Assembly: GCF_024679245.1 (NCBI RefSeq)
Contig: NC_090180.1
Coordinates: 12,437,507 to 12,501,506 of the forward strand
DNA length: 64,000 nucleotides
Source: Pseudorasbora parva
Lineage: Eukaryota > Chordata > Actinopteri > Cypriniformes > Gobionidae
Reading direction: 5' to 3'
A model generated the notes under the pieces. That model saw nothing but the letters and a program-made list of their open reading frames with translations. It was not told the DNA's origin and made no database searches. Below, one piece after another: positions 35,701 through 44,146 of the stretch (within the stretch, counting starts at the first letter, position 1; each line of letters starts with the position of its first letter). Both the position numbers and the translations under genes were made by a program.

Positions 35701-36678
35701 AAAAATGCTGACCACAGTTAAGATTTTAATAAATAAATCTACCTGTTTGAATAAACTGTTCACCTGTTCGGGAAGTGTTTGTCATGTTTTGACAATAAAG
35801 GATAGTCAACTGTCTGTTTTCTACATCTTTCACTCAGGAGCAAAAATTTGCCTTTAAACTTGAAAGAAATAAAGATTTTACATTTATCGTGATATTTATC
35901 GGCGGACATCTCTTTTTCATCCCTCGGCATGGATGAAAAAACATCACCTGCAGCTCAATCTAGCAAAGACTGAGCTGCTTGTTTTCCCTGCTAACCCCAC
36001 CATACAACACGATTTTACCATCCAGCTAGGTTCATCTCTGATTACTCCTTCGGGGTCGGTCAGAAATCTTGGAGTAATCTTTGATGACCAGCTGTCCTTC
36101 AAAGACCACATCTCGAAGACGGCTCGGTCATGCAGGTTTGCATTGCACAATATCAGGAAAATCAGACCGTTCCTTACGGAGCATGCAACACAGCTTCTTG
36201 TCCAAGCCCTGGTCATTTCTAGACTTGACTATTGCAATGCGCTTCTGGCTGGACTTCCATCTTGTGCAATCAAACCGCTGCAAATGATCCAGAACGCTGC
36301 AGCACGTCTTGTATTCAATGAGCCCAAAAGGGCTCATGTCACACCTCTATTCATCTCTCTGCATTGGCTACCACTCGCTGCCCGGATCAAATTCAAAGCC
36401 CTGACTCTTGCCCATGGATCTTCCACAAGCGCAGCACCCGCATACTTCGACTCACTCCTACGCGTCTACACACCCACCAGAAGCCTTCGCTCAGCTTATG
36501 AGCGAAGGCTTGTGGTACCATCACAGAGAGGCATGAAATCCCTCTCTCGAACTTTTTCTTTCATTGTTCCTGGTTGGTGGAATGATCTTCCGTCCTCCAT
36601 ACGCACAACAGAATCACTCGCTTCATTCAAAAGACAGGTAAAAACTCATCTCTTCCATGAGCACTTAATCTTACATTA

Positions 36679-36711
<33 letters not shown>

Positions 36712-39700
36712 TTCTTTCCCCCTCTATTTCTCCTTTCTTCTTTCCTTTTCTGGTCTTTGCTACTCTGAGCAGTGTACAAATCTTAGTATTTAGGGCACTT
36801 TTTGTGTTTCGTTGCCTCTTCTTGACGGATCGCTTCCTGTTCTCCTGAGTTGTAAGTCGCTTTGGATAAAAGCGTCTGCTAAATGCATAAATGTAAATGT
36901 AAATGTAAATGTTATCGATATCGACTGATTGACTTATATCGTGATAATGTTTTTATGGCCATATCGCCCAGCCCTAGTTCAGAATGATAAAAATGTGTTA
37001 TATTTTGCAGCAACAGAATGAGTGTTGCCCTGTTACCTTGCTGACATTAGAATAGAGGTCCACCACACTGCTACAAAACTTCTCCACATCCTGGGTTATC
37101 AGCTGGTCTGGGTTGGCAATGCGGTTGTCCAAGTTGCCAATCTGATAGTATGTGAACCCCCTATTATAAAATATAGTTTTGTAAAACATACAACAATGCT
37201 TTTCTAGGTACTTACACATTTAATAGCTACTTTTAAAAGTAATTTAATAGCATTACACTCCCCAAAACTTATTTAATGACGTTACTTATTTATTCATTAA
37301 TGCATTAAGATATTTTTGCATTACTTTTTCCTCACCTGGCTGAGGCTCCCTCTCTTCCAGGCCTTGCCGGTGTTTCTTTTTTGCAAGTCTTTAACACAGT
37401 AATAGCCTATTTAACAGGGATGGCAACATCGGTCCTGGAGTGCCGCTGTCCTGCAGTTTAGCTCTAACCCTATTTAGACGCACCTGAACAAGCTAATCAC
37501 TGTCTTCAGGATAGAGGGTATGCGCACGAGTGGCAAAAATACTTGGTTTTCAGCACGATTACGGCGAAAAACACACAAAGCACATCTAAAACGGGAAAGA
37601 GCTTTGAGATTGACTACAAACAGATTTGACAAGAAATCTGAGGTGTATTTTTACAGACTGCCAAAAGCTACAAAAAAGAGAAGCAAATGGATTGCTCCAA
37701 GTCACAGAAACAACTGTACTCCAGGCAGCGAAACGTGGATTTACAGTTATCATTTTATGTAAATGTGCTGAATCTGAATGTAAATGTGCTTTGGGGTCAA
37801 ATCATACCCTATATATTGTATTGTTATATATTGTATTGACAACTAATCAGTTATGTTTACCATCTTATATTCTGCAGGATTGGATGTTGACAACGCTTAC
37901 AAAAACTATACAAGTCTATAAGTCTTAAGGCTGGACAAAAATTGTATGGCTTTTTCGCCACTCATTCCAGCTGAGGGGGAGTGTTCCGGCGAGAACGAGA
38001 CGCCAGTGCATACCCTCTATTGCTAAGATCACTAAGGTGAGTTTTTTTTAAATCAGGGCTGGAGCTAAACTCTGCAGGACATCTAGCGGCACTCCAGGAT
38101 CAACGTTACCCATCCCTGCTATATAACATACAGCTTTATTTTCTTTTTAAAACACATTTAAAAAATAGGCAGCGGCTATTTGCGCTAAGTGTAAATAGAA
38201 TCTAGTTGCTATTTAGGTCTATTTACACCACATAAAAGTAGCAGTTCTTTGCTCTATACATAGTAATTACATGTAATTTACCATTAGTTTTGACAGATAC
38301 TTTGCAACTCAGAATTGTTGTACATTAACAGGATGCAATAATAACAGTGTAAATTATTATTTTTATTTAAATTATTAAATAGATGCCACCTTATAAAGGG
38401 ACAATAAAAGTCTTCCTTACACCTATCCCTAACCCTACCCAATAAATGCTTTTATTATTATTAAACATTTAGTTTGACACTTTATTTCCACATTTAGAGC
38501 ATTTTATTCATTTTTATTGGAAAAAAATGCCTTTTCGATGTGATTTGTGATGAGAAAAGAAAGAAGAACAAGCTTTGCAAAAGGCAGATTTGAAGCCGTG
38601 TTGATCGCGACAAAACAGTGATATAATAGCCATGCATACGCATTACTGATTGCTCCACTGAGGATGTTGAATTATGGGTGTTCTTTTTTTAAACATGTTT
38701 GGCACAGCCAGGCATTGTTAGGCGGAGCTAGTGCGAAGAGCACTTGCCAACAAGGTACGTTATTTGCACTTGGTGTGAATAGACACTCTGTTAAAAATAT
38801 TACTATATTCTGACCATGCAGAATATTTCCTGACCCTAACAGCTATATGCCATTAAAATGTGTTACTTTTGAACTTTTTGTCTTTTCCCGCACACACACA
38901 AGTGCGTATTTCTAACGCTCTTTACGTTATGGAGAAGATAAAATAATAAAAAAATAATAAAAAACATGCATTACTTTTTCAAAACAGTAACTCAAATGTT
39001 AATGAGTACATTTATAAAGTAATGTGATACTTTACTCGTTACATCAAAAAGTAGGCAGATTCGATGCCTCAACACTATATTGTTTACATTACAAAATAAG
39101 AAATTGTGTAAACTGAATTAAGACATTCACTTTGAATGACACAAACTTGATTTCTGTATAAGACTGTTTAAAAAGAGGAACAAAATTCTAATAGAGTTAC
39201 TAAACTAAAGATAGATATGAACATAAAACTTACAAAAGAGAAATATGATAACCCTTGATTCAATTTAAGGATCATTCACCATTTGTAGAAATATAACTTA
39301 CGTCATGTAGTCATTGTAAAGTTGATTGGTCAGTCTTATTCTGAAACACAGCTTCAGTTGGTTGAGTCCCAACTTTAAGAAGTTATTCACTAGTGATATC
39401 TGATGAGTCAGAGAAAAATACATAAAAAACATGTTTCTCAAATAAATCTGTCAAAAGAAAAAACAACAGACACTAAAATGTGTAAAAAATACATGTGGCA
39501 TAATTATCCTATTTATGACATGCTACACTACATGATCCCTTTATTAATAAATTCTATATTTAATACGGGAAATTATGGATATGTTATTATCATATAAATT
39601 ATATGAATAATGGCTTGTCAAAAAACTTGTAAAATTGGACACAGTAACTAGTGCAAAGTTAAGTCCACTTACAAAAGGCATGACTGTGATAAAGTTGACC

Positions 39701-39749
39701 AAGTATCTTTTGAAAGCAGTTGTCGAGCGTCCAATAATTGCACTGCAAA

Positions 39750-39799
<50 letters not shown>

Positions 39800-40782
39800 G
39801 TACAGTCATTTTGTGTTCGTAGTCTACACATAGTACAAGAAAAACAGGACAGACAGCATTGAAGTGATCAGGCATGTTCCGATGGAAACGACACCCAGAG
39901 GTAGCCTAATCACACCACTGAGAAATCCACTAAACTAAAAAAAGGTGAAGTACACAAAATAATGGTATTATCGTGGTCTTACACCTAAAATGGCGAATGC
40001 AATCAAGGATCTAAAATCTTCATACCTCTCAATCATGGTCCCGTTATGGATCACCCAGACATCACAGTAGGTTCTGGCCACGAGCATAGCAGCAATCAGA
40101 AGCAGATATCCTGACTAGGATAGAAAACAACCAATAATGCAGCTGTGGACCACCCAGCCAGTGGGAATAAATGACAATGAATACATAAGAGCAAAAATAC
40201 CTCTTTGCAAAAGGTCTGTGGTAGCAGGATTTTCATGATATGACAAATGCGCCTGAAGAACACCTTGTCCACCGCAGCCTTGTCTGCCTTTTTATCCTTC
40301 TGAAAATGTAATCTAAATATATTAGTCTACATGCATAATTTTCAACTAGGGGGGCCTGAATATATTTTGGGGGTCCCTAATATACTACAAACTCAGATAT
40401 TTTAGATAAAGCATACTACTTAGATTTAGACTACTAACGTTAAGGAATTTACTTACATCACTGCCCAACAGTGGTTTTGATGTCCCTTTCCCTCTATAAA
40501 TGAACACGTGGGTAAAGCATGAGAAATCAACAAGCCTTGAAATAACCCCCTTGAATTTCATGTTAACGTCTGAATAAATTAATGCGTCTCATGTCAATGA
40601 TATTTCAATGTCGAAGAGGTTATATCGGAAACCGGGTAAATACAAGACAACAGGCATGAGAAGCAATGATCTTACCCATTGGTTTCCGAAGATAGTCTTT
40701 GTTTTATTACGTACACGGCGAACACCAAAGCACCTGCGATGGAGAAATTGCCGGCTGTCAGATGCTTACTAACAGCCGCCAT
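26707..40782 (-). CDS. abcd3: ABCD3 / PMP70 peroxisomal ABC half-transporter, complete
   Basis: This half-size ABC transporter dimerises in the peroxisomal membrane and imports acyl-CoA substrates (long-chain, branched-chain, dicarboxylic and bile-acid intermediates) for beta-oxidation. There are 23 coding exons, in transcript order: 40676-40782, 40457-40493, 40201-40299, 40026-40114, 39673-39742, 39302-39399, 37037-37160, 34791-34847, 34158-34300, 33998-34067, 33839-33908, 31947-32044, 31582-31673, 31345-31436, 30692-30761, 30477-30540, 30289-30366, 30133-30198, 29917-30006, 27733-27852, 27167-27271, 26870-26926, 26707-26784. All are GT-AG and in phase, 657 residues (human about 659). The N terminus is [17 protein letters not shown], the usual targeting region. 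The membrane domain covers roughly 80-360, with the ABCD-type EEIAFYNGN motif at 276-284. The ATPase has Walker [10 protein letters not shown] (471-479), Q-loop Gln508, signature LSGGE (569-573), Walker B FAILDE (589-594) and H-loop His623. All catalytic residues are intact. The start ATG sits in a CCATGGCGG context. Confidence 0.97.
27348..27690 (+). repeat. dispersed repeat H, empty-site copy
   Basis: Begins GTCACCATGAAATCAAAATT (a related start is at 18545) and matches both flanks of the RecQ-fragment element at 19.8-20.5 kb, but without the insert. The pre-insertion target GTGTTTACT lies at 27499-27507. It sits in the abcd3 intron between the Walker B and signature exons and ends about 40 bp before the latter. 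Confidence 0.75.
28206..29113. mobile_element. Angel-like MITE, about 0.9 kb
   Basis: The ends are TTAGTTCACCCAATAATAAA and TTTTTGGGTGTGCTAACCCT followed by TTAAA. The arms include GTCATCCTAGGTGGATATGA, matched by TCATATACACTTAGGATGAC, and a long palindrome with CATAAAAGTGCATCTATCCA / TGGATCGATGCACTTTTATG. It lies in the abcd3 intron between 27852 and 29917. Confidence 0.75.
29111..29737. mobile_element. second Angel-like MITE, abutting the first
   Basis: Starts CTTTAAAAGCATAATTTACC and ends TTTTGGGTGAACTAACCCTT. The arms carry CTTCATGTCGTTTGGAACCT / GGTTTTGAACAACATGAGGG. It shares the TTTAAA boundary with the copy on its left, so one inserted at the edge of the other. Confidence 0.65.
30820..31240. 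repeat. dispersed repeat, copy 2 of 5
   Basis: Contains CCAGCAAGGATGCATTCAAT, ACTGTTCTTTTAAACTTTCT, GGTTTCCACAAAAATATTAA, TGATTTCTGAAGGATCATGT and GACTGGAGTAATAATGCT, the same series of phrases as at 45.4 kb. It lies in an abcd3 intron between exons at 30692-30761 and 31345-31436. Confidence 0.7.
32270..32400. repeat. fragment with GCAACGTTTCGGTCTC / TTCATCAGGCA motif
   Basis: The phrase AACGTTTCGGTCTCATGACT followed by TTCATCAGGCACCTTCACC is a frequent fish repeat motif, which I associate with Penelope-like retroelements. No coding part is present. Family assignment is weak. Confidence 0.3.
32537..33770 (-). mobile_element. Harbinger-like non-autonomous element, copy 1
   Basis: The ends are inverted: GGCCCTCATTTATCAAAAGT on the left and, as reverse complement, GGCCCTCATTTATCAATCTT on the right. 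It is flanked by AAT on both sides (32534-32536 and 33771-33773). On the minus strand from 33546 it opens [17 protein letters not shown], resembling the start of the Myb/SANT-like (NAIF1-like) protein of Harbinger transposons. The frame is then broken by a smaller palindromic insert (33375-33496). A copy in the opposite orientation begins at 62803. The Harbinger assignment rests on the KKRNFS motif and the 3-bp flank. Confidence 0.65.
33375..33496. mobile_element. small palindromic MITE inside the Harbinger-like element
   Basis: The left arm GGGCGCGTCTCAATCATCTC and the right arm GAGATGATTGAGCGCGCCC are inverted repeats. The whole 122 bp is nearly palindromic and includes CACTGATCAGGGAGTCAGCC. 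The same insert is in the copy at 63.07-63.2 kb, so it entered before that family amplified. A related motif occurs near 1684. Confidence 0.6.
34917..36976. mobile_element. hAT-type element with perfect 8-bp duplication, hosting an L2 fragment
   Basis: The ends are TAGAGCTGGGCGATAAAACG and, as reverse complement, TAGGGCTGGGCGATATGGCC. Perfect 8-bp repeats GTTCAGAA flank it at 34909-34916 and 36977-36984, and fit the hAT preference for T at position 2 and A at 7. Near both ends are CGATATCGATA phrases. A truncated LINE occupies about 35908-36911. No hAT transposase is recognisable in the rest. It lies in the abcd3 intron between exons at 34847 and 37037. Confidence 0.85.
35908..36911 (+). mobile_element. 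5'-truncated L2/CR1-clade LINE, reverse transcriptase C-terminus
   Basis: An open frame at 35933-36679 (248 codons; the preceding bases continue it as SAWMKKHH) encodes the end of an L2-type reverse transcriptase: [68 protein letters not shown] and [16 protein letters not shown]. The catalytic FADD region lies upstream and is missing. The 3' end has an A-rich run, then GTAAGTCGCTTTGGATAAAA and (TGTAAA)n, the typical L2 tail. The uninterrupted frame suggests it is young, but it lacks the endonuclease and most of the polymerase and so cannot move itself. Confidence 0.9.
37415..38118. mobile_element. hAT-type MITE with 8-bp duplication, split by a THAP-bearing insert
   Basis: The left end is CAGGGATGGCAACATCGGTC; the reverse complement of the right is CAGGGATGGGTAACGTTGAT, and both continue TCCTGGAGTGCCGC or similar. 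Flanks are CTATTTAA (37407-37414) and CTATATAA (38119-38126), 7 of 8 matching with T2 and A7 as hAT elements prefer. GCAGTTTAGCTCTAACCC and GGGCTGGAGCTAAACTCTGC inside are also inverted. It is interrupted at about 37511-38030. Confidence 0.75.
37511..38030 (+). mobile_element. insert carrying a decayed THAP domain
   Basis: The termini are ATAGAGGGTATGCGCACGAG and, as reverse complement, ATAGAGGGTATGCACTGGCG. The plus-strand frame around 37640-37762 reads [15 protein letters not shown], then [16 protein letters not shown], which aligns with the second half of a THAP zinc finger (FYRLPK, a central KW, and the WICSxHF end). The conserved Cys of WICS is Tyr, and the N-terminal CxxC half is not readable, so it cannot fold as a zinc-binding domain. 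THAP domains are the DNA-binding part of P-type and some other DNA transposases. The element probably descends from such a transposon. The target duplication was not resolved. Confidence 0.6.
39751..39796. repeat. (CA)23 dinucleotide tract beside abcd3 exon 5 acceptor
   Basis: 46 bases of uninterrupted CA on the plus strand, so (TG)23 in the abcd3 transcript. It ends six bases before the AG (39743-39744) of the fifth coding exon, in place of an ordinary polypyrimidine tract. Confidence 0.97.
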
Positions 40783-40870
40783 GTTCGCTGTAAAACCAAT
40801 CAGGAAGCGACGGCGAGCAACGAAGGAGGACCCACGCAGTTGATTTCCTCCTGTTTTACCCCCAGAGCTC
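40783..40870 (-). promoter_or_regulatory. abcd3: abcd3 promoter-proximal region
   Basis: On the minus strand just upstream of the ATG are CTTCCTGATTGG (an ETS-type CTTCC core and a reversed CCAAT box, about 40796-40807) and the start context CAGCGAACATGGCGGC, which includes a YY1-like AANATGGCGGC. No TATA box is visible. This is the layout of a housekeeping-type promoter with a short leader. The start site is inferred. Confidence 0.45.
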
Positions 40871-40909
40871 GACTGTTAACCGGGAGCTTCTATAGGTCCA
40901 CACATGCCT

Positions 40910-41226
40910 AAGAACACACAAATACACATACGCACACCTTTGAAATCATCATCATCATCACACACACACACGCACGGACGCACGCACGCATGTCAACCGT
41001 ATTTTCTATCCCCCTACACTGCCCCTGCCCCTAAACCTACCCATCACAGGAAACATTCTGCATTTTTACTTTCTCAAAAAAAAAAAACTCATCCTGTATG
41101 ATTTATAAGCCTTTTGAAAATTGGGGACCGCTGGCTGGTTCCCACAATGTAGGTGATCTCAGGTTTTACTATCCGTATGGGGACATTTGGTCCCCACAAT
41201 GTAATAAACAAGGACACACGGATGTA
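40910..41226. repeat. dispersed fish repeat with GGGGACATTTGGTCCCCAC
   Basis: Contains CTGCCCCTGCCCCTAAACCT, AGGAAACATTCTGCATTTTT, an A-run, GACTCATCCTGTATGATTTA-like text, then GGGGACATTTGGTCCCCACA. I recall this series as one of the commonest fish interspersed repeats. It is preceded by ATC and CA-rich simple sequence. It occupies part of the abcd3-arhgap29 gap. Confidence 0.55.
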
Positions 41227-41428
41227 CAGTAAAACGTTCAGCCGCTAGGTGTCGTCAGAGTCACCATTCTTCAAAGTAGTTTGTCTCTTGATACAGTTTT
41301 GGTATAAGTTTTGGTACGTTTTTGTTTTAAAATTGCCCCTGTTGTAGCAATAATCAGGGAATACTTTATTATTTCATAATTTCGCATTTTTTGCGATATA
41401 ATGCAATCTAGCTATTTGTGCCAAAGTA

Positions 41429-41707
41429 TTAAAGGGATAGTTCACCCAAAAATGAAATTGTTGTCATTACCGTACTCCGCCTCAAGTTGTTCCAAACATG
41501 AGTTTCTTTAATCTGTTGAACGCAAAATAAGATATTTTAAAGGATGTTGCCTTGTAATGAAAGACGGCACCCATTAAATTCCAAAAATACTATGGAAGTC
41601 GGTGGGTGCCCGCTGTGTGGTGACCATAATAGTTTAAAATATCTTTTTTGTTTAACAGAAGAAATAAACTCATTTTGAAACAACCTGAGGTAACTAAGTA
41701 ATGACTA
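41429..41707. mobile_element. Angel-like MITE, right end eroded
   Basis: Starts TTAAAGGGATAGTTCACCCA then AAAATGAAATTGTTGTCATT, with CTCAAGTTGTTCCAAACATG matched by TTTGAAACAACCTGAGG at the far side. The final TGAACTATCCCTTTAA is missing, so the copy is truncated. Confidence 0.65.
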
Positions 41708-42159
41708 AATATCTCAATATCATTTAAATCATATTGATAAATCATATTGATAATTTATTTTTTATAAGAAAGGATATACAATACAAAATGTACATTTGTC
41801 AGTTTTTATTTATTTATTGTTATTTAAGCTTGTTCATTATTCAGCTCTTTTACTTTTCTTTTTACTGCCAATATTTGGAACCATACTAACACAATATATT
41901 GACATCGACTCAATATGTACATTTTAAATTAGTTGTGTTTTTTTAATTGTTCTATTCTCTGAAACCTAAAAAAACATTAATTAAAAAAAAACTATTCAAG
42001 TGTTTCCTTTTCTTTTTTCCAGCTATATCTTATGACTAGCATATAACCTCTAACCGAAATAAAACTATACATTATTATTGTACACTTACATCTACACTTG
42101 TTCTAGTAGGCTAGTCTCAGAGCAGCACATGCAATTTTGACGAGGAAAACAAGCGGATT

Positions 42160-42374
42160 GTTAATCACTCCGCCAGCCAATAGGAAGTTTGCTTTAAGGT
42201 CACATGAGTACGTTTTGAGTCGTTCCCTCAGTAAGTTTTTCACTCGTCAGTTGTGATGTGATGTGAAGAGAAGAGTGGTCCGTCGGCGAGCGTCTCGTTT
42301 GAGCTTATTTTATGTAGTTACAAAGGATTTACCTTCATAATTCTGCGGTATGATGTTCCTCGTGAATTATTCAA
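42160..42374 (+). promoter_or_regulatory. arhgap29: arhgap29 promoter and non-coding first exon
   Basis: A CCAAT box (42177-42181, in GCCAGCCAATAGG) is followed by GTCACATGAG and a CG-richer stretch (GTCCGTCGGCGAGCGTCTCG, 42280-42299). The first exon is inferred to end at 42374, where TTCAA|GTAAGT is a strong donor. It contains no long frame and would be joined to the acceptor at 44066. No TATA box is seen. The exact start site is unknown. Confidence 0.55.
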
Positions 42375-43629
42375 GTAAGTACCACTCGTTTGAGACGCTG
42401 TAAATACAGCAACTAACAAATAAAGATTTCTAAGTAACGTATGAAGTGGTTAGCTAGCAGCGCTAAAGTGTACGTTAACTTAAGTTAACTGTTAAAGCAG
42501 CTATAAAGTGGAGAAACGGTTACAGTATTTTGAGGAATTATTAAATTTGGTTTATCAAGTCATATGTTCCCTTTATTAGTTGGAATATTGTGCATTTAAA
42601 TACATGATTTTGATTATTCAGAAGTGATTTGATGCTTATTTCGTGGTCTGTTAAAGAGCCACACTTTTCAAGCTAAGACAACATTTAATACTGACAAAAA
42701 AACATAGGTGGTCATACTCCACCCAATGTCCGTGTTTTTCCCTCTGTCCATTTCCTCTCATAACATTGAACAAAGGCGCAAGGGTTAGTTTTGAGTGACA
42801 GGTGTCAAGCCCCTGTAAAATGATAAAGATCGGTGCAATGCATTACTCGCATTCTGCAGCAGTGTGCGTCACGTGTTGACAACAGCAGTCACGTAATCAC
42901 ATTGCTTAAGAAAACGGTCTATAGCCACATAAATTACATGTGAAGGATGATGCATTCGTTGATAATGGGTCAGGTAGTCTGAGGACTTGTTCCTCGATCA
43001 TCATAATGATAGTGAAGAGCTTGACTGAGTGCACTTTTGGTGCTGTGGAAATTGGTTTTAAATATAAAGTTCCTGTTTGCTTAGAAAAGGAACTCTGGAT
43101 AATTTGATGCATTTGTAATATGACAAGATGTTAGCTTCCCCTTTCAGTAAATAAATTAAGAAAATGTTTTTTTTTTGTTGTTGTTTTTTATAAATAAATA
43201 TCAACTGAAATACATCTGAACTAAATTTGATTCGCCTCTCATTCACCTCTCATTCAAGGCGAAAGTAATAATAGTTCATGGATTTCCTTTGTAAAATTTG
43301 AACCTACAACCTTCAATTACCACTCCAGGAGCCTCATTTATAAAATGTACGTGCGATTGTATCTGATACTAAATTACATGGATTTTATCATATTTCAAAA
43401 GTAAGAAACAAATCAGGATTTATAAAGGCAGAAACTGACATGTGTGCTCATATAGCAGTAATTACATTAATCCAAAACAGTTTATGAAAATGTAAAGATA
43501 AATAGGCAATAACTATATGCAATTAGTTATATGGGCAAAAATGAGCAACATTTGAACTGCCTTGTGAAAATTAAAGCATCAAAAATAATTCATTCATTAT
43601 TTTTGGACAACAAAATAAATCTATGCAAT
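42375..43629. other. arhgap29 first intron, 5' part
   Basis: AT-rich with no gene. Near 43328-43350, AGGAGCCTCATTTATAAAAT resembles the GCCCTCATTTATCAA ends of the Harbinger-like element and may be a diverged fragment. Confidence 0.4.
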
Positions 43630-43855
43630 ATTCAGAAGTTTGGAGTCGATGCACTTTTTGAAATTAGTCTCTTTATGCTCAACAAGGCTGCAAAAAGGTT
43701 TATCAAAATACAGTGAAATATTTTTACATAAATATTACGTCTGTAATTGCTGAATTTTCAGTAGCCATTACTGCTGTTAGTGTCCTAGTTTACACAAAAA
43801 TATTAAGCAGCAAAAGCTGTTTTCAATATTTATAATAATAATAATAAATGTTTCT
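43630..43855. repeat. dispersed repeat, copy 3 of 5
   Basis: AGAAGTTTGGAGTCGATGCA, TAGTCTCTTTATGCTCAACA, ACACAAAAATATTAAGCAGC and TTTCAATATTTATAATAATA match the phrase order of the copies at 7.1, 30.8, 45.4 and 60.9 kb. Confidence 0.65.
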
Positions 43856-43904
43856 TAATAAAGAGATATTTCTGGGGATTCTGTACGTGGAGTTGATGAC
43901 CTTG

Positions 43905-44012
43905 TACACATTGTGTGTTGGTGTATGAATGGGTGAATGTGAAGCAAAATGAAAAGCGCTTTGGATGGCCATAGGGTCTGTTAAAAGCGCTATATAAATG
44001 CAGTCCATTTAC
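43905..44012 (+). repeat. retroposon 3' tail, AAAGCGCTATATAAATGCAG
   Basis: GTGAATGTGAAGC, AAAGCGCTTTGGATGG and AAAAGCGCTATATAAATGCA followed by GTCCATTTACCA are typical of the conserved 3' ends of fish SINEs and their partner LINEs. It lies 55 bp upstream of the arhgap29 second exon. Confidence 0.55.
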
Positions 44013-44146
44013 CATATTTGTATGCTTACTTTAGCTGTTAATGATCATGAGCCTTTTCTCCTACAGTGCCCTCAGCTCTCCACTGGCAGGAAGGTGATTG
44101 GATCTGCGGCTGATGCGGCTCAGTAACGGCAGAAGCGGCTGCTGGA

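Noticed and set aside
35933..36679. 248-codon frame as a host gene
   Set aside because: Clear L2-type reverse transcriptase C-terminus with the usual L2 tail, nested in a hAT element.
39544..39875. Frames rich in Thr-His or Cys-Val
   Set aside because: They translate the (CA)23 tract next to abcd3 exon 5.
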